DNA from: Holothuria scabra
Lineage: Eukaryota > Echinodermata > Holothuroidea > Aspidochirotida > Holothuriidae
NCBI GenBank assembly: GCA_037179385.1
Contig: CM074200.1
Location: 31,065,884 to 31,129,883 of the forward strand
Length of the DNA: 64,000 nucleotides
Direction: 5' to 3'
Part shown: piece by piece, positions 12,464-24,362 of the stretch
Numbering within the stretch: position 1 is the first letter of the stretch
Layout of the letters: each line of letters begins with the position of its first letter
Notes under the pieces: generated by a model
Seen by the model: the letters and a program-made list of their open reading frames with translations, nothing else
Databases searched by the model: none
Told to the model about the DNA's origin: nothing
Position numbers and translations under genes: made by a program

Positions 12464-13174
12464 TTAAAGGCACAGTTCTCTAACTCCAAACAGTACCAAT
12501 TCTCCTAACCTTCTTACTTAAGCCCCTCCCACAATTGTCTGAAAATCATACTCATCCAGATACAATCTCGGCTTATTGCTTCAAGGTGAGTAAAGAAAAA
12601 CTCAATTTATTTAATCAAAACACTTTCAGTACCGTTCATGCTGCGTAATATAAGCTTTGGCGACTCTCCATTGTTTGAATTAGCTGTCAGTCAAACACTC
12701 TAAAATCAAAAGAGTGAACTGAGTCGCTCTTTTATCGAGTGAAAAGTGTAAATTCACTCCATTAGAGTGATAATTCACTCCAAGAGGAGTGAAGTTCCCT
12801 CCAAAAAGAGTGAAGTTCGCTCCAAAAAGAGTGAAATTCACTGGCGGAAGAGGGAAAATTCACTCATCCACGAGTGCCTGCAATGATCGCTCTTTTTTTA
12901 AGAGCGATCACTGTGGGCACTCCATCAAGAGTGAAACTTCACTCTTTTTGGAGTGAACTTCACTCATTTTGGAGGGAACTTCACCCTTTTTGGAGGGAAC
13001 TTCACTCCTCTTGGAGTGAATTATCACTCTTATGGAGTGAATTTATACTTTTCACTCGATCAAAGAGTGACTAAGTTCACTCTTTTGATTTTAGAGTGAA
13101 GAGCTGAGCCAATTGAGAATTTCGGTACCCTAGTACCAAAATTGTAGTTTAGGATGAGAGGTTTGGTCCTTTAA
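12464..13174 (-). mobile_element. TTAA-flanked MITE, family A (copy 2), split by a fold-back element
   Basis: The family A sequence runs in reverse orientation from TTAA at 12464-12467 to TTAA at 13171-13174. It is interrupted after GTCAGTCAAA by the element at 12696-13098. Joining the two parts restores the GTCAATCAAAGAGCTGAGCC reading seen in intact copies at 24 kb and 37 kb. Confidence 0.8.
12696..13098. mobile_element. 403-bp CACT-ended fold-back element
   Basis: The entire element is one long inverted repeat. It begins CACTCTAAAATCAAAAGAGTG and ends with the complement. The arms consist of repeated GAGTGAA / TTCACTC blocks, and the centre is the palindrome GATCGCTC...GAGCGATC near 12887-12911. 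Intact family A copies show the empty site, which gives a 2-bp AA duplication (12694-12695 and 13099-13100). The CACTC ends and 2-bp duplication recall CACTA-type elements, but this is inference. Confidence 0.75.
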
Positions 13175-13559
13175 TATTTTGGTTGCATTATTTACGGCAT
13201 CGAATCTTACTGCAGAATATCTTTGAGATTATGTAGATATTTTTCAACAGGAAAAATTAACAAAGTTTCTTACCCATCAATATAACCGTGGAACATCATG
13301 TTCTATGTAGGCCTATGCTAAAATATTAAGGATTAATATGATGCGAAACAACATTTAAAGGAAGGGTACGACCGATCGGTACTTGTTCGCAACGTCAAAC
13401 TGATTTTGTTTCATTAAAATATATAATTCAACCTCGGTGCTATATTCAAGCTTATGGTAGAATGTAATGGCATTTGGTCTTGAACATTTTTGCTTACTGG
13501 GGAATATAAAAAATACTTTGCATTGAGAAGAAATAAATTAATTATGATTTTGTTATTTT

Positions 13560-15000
13560 CTAAATACCCAAAATGAACAGTTAACTCATCTAATTCATCC
13601 CGTAAGCAACTTGAACAAATTTCTTCCCAGAAGGCTTTTGTGATGGGACAATTCCAGAAAAGATGTGCAATTGTTTCCGATCATTATCTGCATTGCAAAA
13701 AGTACATAATAGGGACTCTTTAACTTTCACCTTCATAAAAAATCATTAGTTCCTACAATCCTGTGGAGGTATCTAAACTGTAAGTGATGGATATTTGCCT
13801 CCCTAACAGCAGTATGATCGTAAAATAAATATAAGTTTCCAGTAAAAATCATAATCCAGGAACAAAGCATCCCTTTTACTTATGGCTCTTGCAGAAGAGA
13901 AATTATTCGAAAGAACAGATCTATATACAAGGTCGGTGGCACGTTGCTTTAAAGAAAGTTTTACTAGTTGACAATAATTCAAATTGACACCACTGTCATG
14001 ACCTAAATTTGTTTTCCAATGAGACGGAAATGCTGAAATTATACCATAATAATGCATAAATGGGAAGTTTCTAATGTCATGCTTGTCAAAAAAGTTTTGA
14101 TACAATAGGACACCACCCTCTCTTGAGTCCCCTACTTTGTAAACCTTTATTCTGTTTAATACATCAAAATAAACAACCCGATTTTTAATTTTGATGAAAT
14201 TATTGTTTAATACCACTTGGTTTGCAAAATCATTTGGGGAAGTAGAAAAACGAAAACTTGTCCAAGCGTCACAAATATCACGGATGAAGTTGTTCGATAA
14301 AAATATATCACTTCTCTTAAAATTGCAAGTGGAAAATCACCTTTATAATTACGTAAGGCATACGTGAAAAATAATTTCCAAGGTCTGTTACTATTATCAA
14401 CGTAGGCTACATTTTAACCCATTTTGTTTTTAAACTATTAGCAAAAAAATGCGAACATCTATCATATTTAAACATACATTTTCTTTTGTATTACAGAGCA
14501 TTGTTCTCTTCACCTTATCAGGCTTATGATTCCAAATAAAATTGAAAAATAACTTATTTAGTTCATCAAAATATATTATTATCATGTGGACTAGGAAGTA
14601 CCATAAATAGGAAAACCAGCTGAGAGAAAGCAAAGCTTTTTGTTAAAAGAACCTTCCCAGGAGGAGTTATATCTCTTACTGACCCAAGTCGAAGAGTATT
14701 TTTTCACCGAGAAAGCTTAGGTAAATAATTTAAACGAAAGAAATCATCTCTGTGATGTGAAAAAGAAATTCCCAGATAATTTATAACGATGGTGTTTAAT
14801 TCGAAGTCAAAGTGGTGCAGATAATTAGGATGACACCTGGACAACGGCCAAAGTAGGAATGAATGTGATTTATCACAATTAATCTTCAAACCAGAATTAT
14901 CACAAAACCTTTCTAAATTAAAACCTTGTTCACCTCAAAAAGTGACTCATTTCAGACCTTTCAGTAACAATAACAGCACCATCAGCATACTGAAATATCT
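13560..15000 (-). pseudogene. L1-like non-LTR retrotransposon ORF2 relic
   Basis: Read on the minus strand, broken frames give the end of a reverse transcriptase and its downstream domains. A YADD-like box reads YADG (14978-14989). GLKINCDKS and IVINYLGISF blocks follow (14704-14890), then FIWNHKPDKVKR (about 14440-14560), and a 137-aa frame (13803-14216). A zinc-finger-like segment (C-x2-C then HLFWNC) lies at 13570-13720. This order matches the L1/Tx1 ORF2 C-terminal half. The upstream RT core and endonuclease are absent, frameshifts separate the blocks, and the catalytic second Asp is lost, so it cannot be active. Confidence 0.8.
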
Positions 15001-15009
15001 GTAAGCAAT

Positions 15010-15640
15010 ACTCCGGAAATTATGATGCCTTGGATTAACTGGCATCACATAAATCATAGTAGTTGATCTGTTTTCTTAACCTGGTTGGCTCTCTTTTTGA
15101 ATTGAACTATTTTAGCCATATTTGGCATTGACAACTAATACTTTTTGTTAGTTTTTGGATTGAAATCAGGATTACTAGGTTAAACAGGAACACTGTTCCC
15201 AGAATCTATGCCAGAAGCTAAGGTTTTGATTTACTATTTGTTGAATTTTGCCAATGCATCTATGAAAATAAACATTCCGACCATTCTGCTGAGGATTCCC
15301 CCTCTTAGCCGCTTACTCGTATCACTATAGTAACAGGCGCATGTATATGGCCAATTGAAATCTCGAATCAGTTTCCCACCTTTATGACCACCTTAATTTC
15401 TTCAATTGTGCTGTTAATCTTCTTCGTCTTAGTTTTCAATATTATAAAAAGATCACATTTGTGAAGCCAATGATTCCCAGTTTTGGCACCCCTCCAACTC
15501 CGTCAACTTATCCGATACCTACCTCCTCTGGTCTTTTTTTTTTCTCTCTTTTATTTTTTTTTTGAAACACCATCCATCACGTCCCCCAAATTTCTATGAA
15601 AGGGACTCTTTGCCCCTGGTCCCCCGCGCTTGCTACACTG
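15010..15640. other. No gene identified
   Basis: AT-rich filler between the L1 relic and the hAT element. The last bases (CCCCTGGTCCCCCGCGCTTG) probably belong to an older element whose right end resumes at 17650-17663. Confidence 0.4.
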
Positions 15641-17649
15641 CAGTTGCGTAGCTACGGGGGGGGGGGGCAGGGGAAGGGGGACAAGTTGCTCCCCCTTCCT
15701 GGAAAATAATTTGGGGAAATTTGATGAAATTGGGGAAATTTGATGAATTTTCTTATTCTTACAAAAATTTCTCAAAATTTTTGTTAGAATAGTTAATTCT
15801 GAGACATTTCTCATACATAATTCGAATTTTCATGCAACAAATTAACCCATATTTGAGATTTCGTCAGTGTCGCATTGGCCGGCCCTACTCGCGTTCCACA
15901 GAAATGTCCTCGCCGCGTAGCAGATTGAATGTTCTCTTGTATAGGTGCGGTTTTTATGATCAGTGCATTTCAGTGCACATAAAGCTGTTATTCAGGAATT
16001 TAACAACAGCTGATACAGTAAAACTAACACTGAAAGGCTGTAAACCCGCACTTATCCCCTTGCACACAGTCTCTGCGTTGTACACTTTGGGAATTCAGTA
16101 AAAGGATGTGAAAACTGACAAGTCACTAACGTTGACCCCCCGAGTTTATTATATTGTCCTGCAAGCTAGTAGTAGCTATACCGATTTTACTCTGTGTACA
16201 TAACGATGGATGAGGCTGAAACAATCCATGGCCAACGATAAACTCAAAGTTAGTCTAGAAATTAACGGGATCCATTGGCACCCTTAGATTTTGTTACTTA
16301 GCCCAATCCTTGGAGTCTTACAGGCTAGTTTGGGAAAAAGCTTTCTGCTCACTTGGGGTGTAACAGTAAACGGGTCCATGAGTACCTTGTAGCCTTCTTC
16401 ACTTAACAGACTGCTGTTCTAACAGGATATTCTGTGTGATCGAGCCACTATTAAGTCTCCTTTTAGTGGCATACGAAGGGGGGCATTAGGCCATCCCCCC
16501 TCACAGATGGCATTTTTTCTTTGTTCTTAAAAATAAGTAGTTAAACTTTAGTGAGACAGATTTTACTTCAAAGGATAGCATATGTGGCACCAGGTTGCAT
16601 ATAAGGACACCCAATTTTTCAAAAATTTTCAAAGGAGGATTGTCTGTGTCTGTACCTCCCTCAGTGATGCCAATTTTTTAATTCCTACAAATAGGCAAAT
16701 TCTGTCAAATTCCAATTTTTACGTTAAAAGGTAGACTCTGTTTCCCACTGGTGGCATCGATAAAAATAAAGACTACATGTTTAGAGTCTCTTTACAAGCA
16801 TGAATACGCTATTTTTGACCATCTGCGGGGCCTGATTTTTCGAATTTTTTTTCACGCTCCGCGCCAACCAATGGTGGCGTTTCGCTCAGTCTTTTGGGCA
16901 AAATTACATTTTTGGGTCAGATTACCCCTTAACTCTCTGATCACTTTGCAGTTTGCGAACATATTTTGAAGGAAGGATTTTATTTGCAAACGACAAAAGA
17001 AAGTAATGGCTGGGTAGATTCTTCGTATAAGTCTGGAAAATGTTATTTCCGGCCATCTGAGGGGTCTGATTTTTCGAAATTTTCTCTGCGCTCCGCGCCA
17101 ACCAATGGTGGCGCTCCGCTTAGATAATCTTTATAACAGAATAACGTTTTATGGCCAAGAAATACCGCAAATACTTTACCGATCAATACTCTTTTACTAT
17201 GACTCATAAAAGTGTGCGAATTTAATGAAAAGTTTTACTTCGTAAGGTAGCATAAATGGCATAAGAATGAGTTTCAGTTTTATTCTCACTGTTCCTGTCA
17301 AAGTCGAAAATCTTGCACCGTTTTGCATCTAGGCTCCTTGAAAACGTCAAAAAATTTCCGGACACCCCCCTTAGACCATACTGCATGCCCACACCCCCTT
17401 CAGAGAAATCCTGGGTACGCCACTACGATAGTACATACAAATAAACCAGATATTGTTGACCAAAATAATTGCTCTATGTTATACCTTAAGATTAAAGATG
17501 CAGGTAATATTACATAATGTGTCATGGTAATGTTGTTATACTTGTAAATTTGCCTTTTTTTATATGAAATACATAAGCATTGACCGGGAAAAATTTTGGG
17601 GAAATTTCGTACCTTTGCCCCCATGGAAAAAATCCTAGCTACGCCACTG
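15641..17649. mobile_element. hAT-type element with perfect 8-bp target duplication
   Basis: It starts CAGTTGCGTAGCTACGGGGG and ends CCTAGCTACGCCACTG. CTACACTG lies directly outside both ends (15633-15640 and 17650-17657). There is no intact transposase frame; the interior contains G-rich and decayed pieces, including a block related to 17720-18372. Taking it out joins CGCGCTTGCTACACTG to CCACTGATGGG, itself a likely right terminus, so this copy appears to have landed in an older hAT-like element. Confidence 0.75.
16540..17425. repeat. Internal repeat homologous to 17700-18372
   Basis: Blocks such as GGCACCAGGTTGCATATAAG (16582 on) and the GCTCCGCGCCAACCAATGG motif recur in this stretch, and diverged versions occur at 17720-18250. 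Both stretches end in a GTACGCCACT / GTACGTCACT terminus (about 17424 and 18371). They look like two copies of one decayed hAT-like family in the same orientation. Confidence 0.5.
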
Positions 17650-17699
17650 CTACACTGCCACTGATGGGTCCCCCTCACGAATGTCATCAAGTTGTCATC

Positions 17700-18372
17700 C
17701 AAAACCGACTTCTTTACTAACACTAATTTTACTTCAAAAAGTCAGCAAATATGGCACCAGATTGCATATAAGGACACTCAATTTCTCAAAAATGTTCAAA
17801 GGTGAGTGATTGTCTCCCGGGCCAAGGCCCCACCAGTGACGGATGTGCAAATTTTTGTCATATTCGGTGTCGCAAGTTTGGCCAAGTGTGGCGATTCTTC
17901 AAAATTTTCCCTGCGTTCCGATTCGGATATAGTCGTTCTGGCCAAATTTTATTTTCCCGATCAAAATAATTTTTTTAAATAACTTTCTGAACACTTTGCA
18001 GCAATTTGCGAACTTATTTTGAAGTGAGCACTTTATTGCAAATAGGGCCGCGGCCTAAACGACAAATAAATAAATAAATGAAAAAATAGAGACCCTTGGA
18101 AAATTTTATGTATGTAAGTCTGAGAAATGCTAGGCCTATTTGCGGCCATCTGAAGCCAGTATGCCAATTACTGATGCTCTTTTATTTTGACTACTAAAAG
18201 TACGCAATTGAACTTTCAACACTATTCCTGTCAAAGTGGAACTTGCACCACTTTGCATCTAGCGGCTTCCTGCATGAAAAGGCCAAAAATTCACAAAGAA
18301 GAGTACGTGGCCGGCGACGGATAACTCAACTCATGACATGCCTCCTTGAAGAATACCTGTGTACGTCACTGG
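17700..18372. repeat. Second copy of the 16540-17425 repeat
   Basis: It has GGCACCAGATTGCATATAAG near 17752 and the closing GTACGTCACTG at 18371. It is strongly diverged from the first copy. No target duplication could be paired. Confidence 0.45.
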
Positions 18373-19462
18373 AAAACAGCTATGGCAATGGGTCGGAGTT
18401 TGATGAATGAGATGCATTTTGCAACCTCTAAAACATGTCTTTAGTCCCTAAACCAAGTGTAGCCAAAAGTCTAGCGAGTTGTCCTCCCTTGCAGCTTCCC
18501 GAGACAGTGTCAGTGGCCGCATTTGTTTACGCTGAGCAATGGAATTCAAAAGTTCAATGACCCAAGGCAACTCCAAATCGCGTATCAGGACCAGTTATCA
18601 CTGAGTGTACGTAAACCTGACCTACAAGCTACATCAATATACATGGTCAATTAGTCACTAAAATCGCGACGAATTAGGACTCGAAGAAAAGTCAGGAAAT
18701 CATCTTTCAGAAGAGATCTGTGGCAGACAGTGGGATTCACGGATTGATGAAATCCAGAAGTGACAGATTCTGTAGAAAACTGTATAAGCAGGTAATTTTT
18801 GGTGATTTTTTATGCCCAATTTGGCAGGGGAAAAATGTTCAAGATTCCCTATAAAGAGTAACGTTAACATCTGGCCTAACGTTAACGTTACGCCGGACTT
18901 TTTTAGGCTATCCTAGGCTGGGTGTCGGTACTACTTCTGTACAACTACAAGGCCTATACTCAGTTTGGGCCAGGCCTTGGCTAGGCTTACCCTTTCCGTG
19001 ATTGTGTAGCCTAGCCATCGTTACGTATGGTAGGCCCTACAGGCCCCATTTCAATTGATTAACTGCATGTGCAATTAACTACAGGCAAAGGCCAACTGCA
19101 TTCTGGGAAGCATGGGGGCCTAAATCCATGGAATGTTAGGCCTACACTACAGTTTGGATTCAGCATCTGTGACATTGGGTTTCTCCGTAGGCTAGGCCTA
19201 CTTATTAAAAAGTACTAGGCCCAAGTTATGATGGGTGATGGGTATGCTTTGTAGTCAGAGAATTATTGCCACAGGAAGCTGTAGCTGCTACGACAGTTAA
19301 TGGATTTAAAAACGTCATCAGTCCTATTCTACGGAAAAGACGGGAGCTCTACATAAGCCAAAAACAGCAATCTGCCCCAGTTTTTACGGCCCCATTGGCA
19401 GTTACTGCTTGTGGGATCTGGTGAGTTGGGATGAGTAACAGTGAGTTACTCAGTGAGTACAA
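18373..19462. other. No gene proven; change in repeat content
   Basis: The CAGTGGCGT-type debris that fills the left part of the window stops here. A stretch ending GTATAAGCAG|GTAATT at 18791 could be the donor side of a non-coding first exon, but nothing links it to the tetraspanin. Several GTAGGCCTA-like words occur around 18960-19200. Confidence 0.3.
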
Positions 19463-19900
19463 CTATAGAATACCCCGCCAATAAGAGGTCTCACTTCGCC
19501 TCTGGAGGCGCAGTCACAGTGAAGTTAACAAGAGTGCAAAATACACAAATAGAAATGGTCAAGTGTTGCAACTGTGACTGCGCTTCCACTCAAAAGTGGA
19601 GGCTCAGGGGACTTAGCAAAATTCTTCACAAAAATTTACACACAAATACACATCATTGATTTGTGTTGCAAAATAACACAAATTCAGAAACGGTCACTGC
19701 GCCTCGACTCAAAAGTGGAGGCTCAGTAAAGTTAGTAAATTCTTCACAAATATTTACACACATCTGTAATGAGAAACTAGAAGACTAATCCTATATTGGG
19801 TCATTCTAAAAATAGCATTCAATTGTCTAAAAGGCCACTGTGACCACATCTCCTTGTCTTCAAAAAGGTGTTTTTTGCCGGTGGTGGGGTATTCTATATT
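19463..19900. repeat. Inverted-ended element containing a ~73-bp direct repeat
   Basis: CTATAGAATACCCCGCC (19463-19479) is complementary to GGTGGGGTATTCTATA (about 19883-19898). Inside, a block with CACTCAAAAGTGGAGGCTCAG, then ATTCTTCACAAAAATTTACA, occurs at 19576-19648 and again at 19694-19766. A related GGGTATTCTATAATTT end lies near 20765. It is probably a non-autonomous DNA element; the family is unknown. Confidence 0.45.
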
Positions 19901-20114
19901 GCTCCACTCAAGTACTGTTGAATGCCCACCTAAAAGGCTCCATTATTTCAAATTTTTATATGTAATGTTAAAGCAGATGCGCACTTGACGGGCCTGTGCA
20001 ATCGAAGTTCACCCCATCGTACAAATAGGCCTAGGGCTTAGGTCTAGGCTAGGTCTAGCTTAGGCCAAACATTATGGATAAGATTTAACCAAACACCAAC
20101 ACAAATGTGTTATA

Positions 20115-20415
20115 TAGTGGGCCAATCCTCTCACCCAAAACCACTTCTAGTATAGGGTAACAGAAACTCTCAATTGGCTCAGCTTTTTGATTGACTGCTA
20201 ATTCAAACAATGCAGAGTACCAAAGCTTATATTACACAGCATGAACTGTTCTGAGAGTGTGTGATCATACACATTGATCTTTTCTATACTCACCTTGAAG
20301 CAATATACTGAGATAGTGTCAGGATGAGGGTGAATTTCAGACAATTCTGGGAGGGGCTTAATGAAGAAGGTAAGGAGAATTGGTACTGTTTGGGATGAGA
20401 GAATTGGGCCTTTAA
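20115..20415 (+). mobile_element. TTAA MITE, family A (copy 3)
   Basis: It is collinear with copy 1 over its full length, with TTAA kept at the right end (20412-20415) and lost at the left. Confidence 0.75.
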
Positions 20416-21155
20416 ATACTGTTCAAGTCCTCCTGTTTAGTCCCCTGAGCTTACAACAGGTAGGAAATACCAGGGGCATATTCTACAACCCCCATACCAC
20501 AGGGGGAAGCTAAGGACTATAAAATACCTCGTCACTAAATAACATCGCAGTAAAGCCCGCTGTGCCATTGCATCCAAGCAATACATTTCTTCAGGGTGGA
20601 GCTGATGTAGCCACTATAAAGAGACATTGGTTGAACTTAAATTTTCTTCACTGAATTTTTAAACAAATGAAGCACATTACCTAATGATGAGTCATATTCA
20701 AAGTTATTCCTGAGGGTAATTGACAATGTAGCCATTAAATGTCAAGGGGAATTCTCGAATGGCAGGGTATTCTATAATTTCTCCTGGTGATGATTCACTT
20801 CAAGTTCTGGTCCTGTAATACACTGAAAATCCTTCCCACGATGCAGATTTGAATTGAAGTACCGCCTTCTAGAACTTATTGTCATTAGCTAGGCTTATGC
20901 TATAGAAGTAGGGGAACTTGAGTTTCTGTACCCTGAAGTGGAATACTATGCATAATTATTAATTATGCACATGTATGTATCCCTAACCCTAACCTTATTA
21001 CTATGGGTATGAAACCAAATTAGGGCTGAAGAGCAGTAGGGCCTACAGTAGGTCTACTTACATCACGATGGTACCGGGTTGTTTTGCCCAATTCAGGTAT
21101 GTCCCATCATTTTTCTCCCCACCAGTTTGCCTCAAAATGGAAGATACTTGTAAAG
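20416..21155. other. No gene identified
   Basis: There is a partial copy of the GGGGGTTGTAGAATATGCCC repeat (complement) near 20467-20515 and a GGGTATTCTATAATTT fragment near 20765. Nothing here looks coding. Confidence 0.4.
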
Positions 21156-21387
21156 TTAAAGAGCAGTGCCCAAAAACTTATTTTGAAGGAAAAGTTAAAT
21201 AACTCAAAAATTCGTCTTTTTTCTCTTCAAAGTATCTTTCATAACATTTTATGTTTATTGCATTCAAAGTAAACCAAGCAGTTATTTGAAGAGAAAAAAC
21301 ATTGTCAGATGACTCCCAACAGCCAATCATGAAACTGGACAGTCTACCACACTACTCCAGTTTGGGATGACTGCTCATTGCCCTTAA
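21156..21387 (+). mobile_element. TTAA MITE, family B (copy)
   Basis: It is bounded by TTAA at 21156-21159 and 21384-21387. Its ends are AGAGCAGTGCCC and the complement of GGGATGACTGCTCATTGCCC. The interior contains CTTCAAAGTATCTTTCAT, shared with the copy at 24151. Confidence 0.6.
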
Positions 21388-23493
21388 AAGTGGATACGTT
21401 TAACTTATTCTAAGCATTCTACAGTATGTGCCTATGTGGCAAAGTTTCCATTGAAATCAGTAAGTGTGGTTCTCAAGATACAGTGTCAGTAGCTGAAGTC
21501 GTCATGTGTCAAGACAAAGTAATTTTGAAGCAAGCATACCTCTCATTAACAAGCAGTCTTTTGTATTCACATCCTTTACTGTTAATTTTCTCAAAAATCC
21601 CATGCAATTTGAAGGTGGTTGCATGAGAGGCTTGTAAACATTGAAGTACAAGTTCACATATTTTCATGAGTGGTTCTATCCCTCTAATAACCTCACCTTC
21701 AACACAACAGACTTGAAAACAATCTTGAAACAAAAACAATTGCCATGTGAAGAAGTAATATTTCTCTCCTCAAGTTCACATCGTGTCACAAATGTAAGGT
21801 GCAGTAGTTACTTTATCAGCTCATATCTCAAGAAACATGTCAGATTTGATTGAAAGTTGTAGCACATGGTGAAGATTTAGTTCTTCATTCATATGAAAAT
21901 GGAATTCTTGCTTTAAGTCTTCCTATGAACTACTGCAGTACAGTAATTTGAACAGTGTAATAAATTCTTACTGCTCTACAGTACTCAGTCTTATAAATTA
22001 GTGCACTTCCCAGTACCTGGGACCTCTGTAGCATTATTGCCTAGGCAATGTTCTAGAGGTAGACTGAGATTCCGTGAAATACCAATTGAGGCAGACACAC
22101 CTGCCTCAAGAGGTCTTGAGGCTCCATGCATTTGGTTTTACAAACCTATTTGAGACTGGCCTGAGCCTCAGACTGCTAGGCCTTGACTACAACACTAGCC
22201 AAATTGTAAAATAGAAACTCATGAGCACTGAAGCGAAAGCATAGTCGCTCCAACTTGACTTAATTTAGAACTGTACTACAGTATATGTAGTAGAGTATTC
22301 TTTTTCAAGAACTGGCCTGGAGAATCATGTGACAATAAGCTAGATGTATTTTTCCTCCTCTCTTGTGAAATTTACGAGGAAAAACTGCTTGGTTTTGTTG
22401 AGCAAGCAATATTTAAGTCTTGAAATACAGGTATCATTGTGGATACTTTTAATGGGCACTATCTTGTTAAACAATTGTTTTTCTAATGTCCTGTCTGTTT
22501 TTGCGTACAGTACATCTGTACGGACGAAGTAAGTGAATGAGTGAATACTTGCCTTCGAAAAAAGAAGAACACAGTGAGATTTTTAATGTTGTTTTAAACA
22601 TTTTTGGAGCAACTGCTTTTGTCCTTATGGATGCCTGACCCACTATTTCACTGCATTAATTGATGTCACTTTCTTCTTAAAATTGCATTGCACTGTGTGG
22701 GTACAATCATGAACTATGTTTGTGAACATTCACAAATGTAGGTCTTTGCACAAAACATGACATTGCTGAGAAGTAAATTAAACCCCATCTGTCTTTAATC
22801 ATTTAGAACTCTGCACGATCAGAAACCTGAAACCTGATTGTGGAGAACCTCCCCTCTAAATTTAGATTAACAACTGGACTTGTTAGTGCAGTATGTACAG
22901 TCCTGTGCATAGTTTAGAGCTACAGTACTATTGTCAGCTCACATCTTGAACTTGAGCGATTTTGTGTACAGTAGGATAAAGACAGTTGAGCTCAAAGTGA
23001 ATGCAGGTACAGTAGCCTGTTTAACATGTTTTGAAGCAATTTTGGTGTAGACTCTTCGAATAACCTTTGAGAAATACACTTTTTTAAGTGAATTTTGCCA
23101 ACATTTTAATTTTTCATGTCCATGCTGAAAATTGTTTTGTGTCAATAACACAATATGTATATAGTACAGTACAAATTTAATCCAATAATACTACAGTATA
23201 CTGGAAGTCTGCATTGAGTGTATGTATGGGTACCACTGGGAAGATGAAGCTCAGACCTACAGTATGCAGTATACTGCACTGTGTGAACTACAATTGCATA
23301 GAGTACACCATACAGCAGTACTCTTGTGAAAACATAGAAATCAAAGTAAAGTGGGGTTTTTTTCTGTGGGTAGCATTGCACAGGTCTACATAGATGTTAC
23401 AGTAAGTTGGATCTTGTTTTAAATGATCTCACAGTTTTCAGTTTTTAGTGTCCTGAATTTTTACCTTAATTCATTATGAACGAAAGCTGCTTA
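21388..23493. other. No gene identified
   Basis: AT-rich intergenic sequence with short frames only. No splice-bounded coding stretch or recognisable repeat end was found. Confidence 0.4.
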
Positions 23494-23776
23494 TTAAAGG
23501 GCCAATCCTCTCACCCCAAGCTATAATTATTGTAGTAATCTACAGAAATTCTAAAGTGGCTCAGCTCTTTGATTTGACAGTAACTACTGTACTAGGTAGG
23601 TTCAAAAAATGAAGAATACTGAAGCTCATATTCAGTACACAGCATGAACTACTGTACTGATAGTGTTTTGATTACACATTGGGGTCTTGTTTACTTATCC
23701 TAAAGCAATACTGTATATACTGAGATTGTGTCTAGATGAGGATGAGTTTTAGGTAGTAGTCATGGGAGGGGCAATT
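23494..23776 (+). mobile_element. TTAA MITE, family A (copy 4, right end missing)
   Basis: It starts at TTAA 23494-23497 and follows the family to GGGAGGGGCAATT, where it stops short of the right inverted end. It directly abuts copy 5 in the opposite orientation. Confidence 0.7.
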
Positions 23777-24069
23777 TTAAAGGCCCAGTTCTTTCATCCT
23801 AAACAGTAATAATTCTCCCAACTTTCTTACTGAAGCCCCTCCCACAGTTATCTAAAATTCATCCTCATCCAGATACAATCTCAGTTTATTGCTTCAAGGT
23901 GAGTAAAGAAAAACTCAATTTATATATCAGTACCATTCATGTTGTGTAATATTGCTTTGGTACTCTGCATTGTTTGAATTAGCTGTCAATCAAAGAGCTG
24001 GCGCCAATTGAGAATTTCGGTACCCCCGTACAAAAATTGTCGTTTGTGGTGAGAGGATAAGGCCTTTAA
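23777..24069 (-). mobile_element. TTAA MITE, family A (copy 5)
   Basis: It runs from TTAA 23777-23780 to TTAA 24066-24069. It is full length and in reverse orientation. The head-to-head contact with copy 4 suggests it inserted into that copy and removed its end. Confidence 0.8.
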
Positions 24070-24150
24070 ATAGCTCAAGTGTCAAAATCATATAACAGGA
24101 TTATGGCAGAGAGGGATTCCCAATATTTTTATCAGTTGCATATGTGAGAC

Positions 24151-24362
24151 TTAAAGGGCATTAAAATAGTCACCCCAAACTTATTTTATAACAACTAAAT
24201 CTTAAAACTTTACTTTTCTTCAAAGTATCTTTCATGATACTGCAAGACTGAAATATCAGGTAAAGTACTGTAATGTTAGACCTGGTATATTTTCCAATTC
24301 AGTGAGAAAAAATATTGCCACAAATTCTAAAGAGCTTGGGTGACTGCATGTTTCCCTCCTTA
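24151..24362 (+). mobile_element. TTAA MITE, family B (diverged copy)
   Basis: It begins TTAAAGGGCATTAAAATAGT at 24151, shares CTTCAAAGTATCTTTCATGA with the copy at 21156, and ends near a GGGTGACTGCATG block. The right TTAA is lost. Confidence 0.45.

Noticed and set aside
18660..18791. Non-coding first exon of the tetraspanin
   Set aside because: Only a GCAG|GTAATT donor and a change in repeat content support it. Nothing ties it to the gene 21 kb away.
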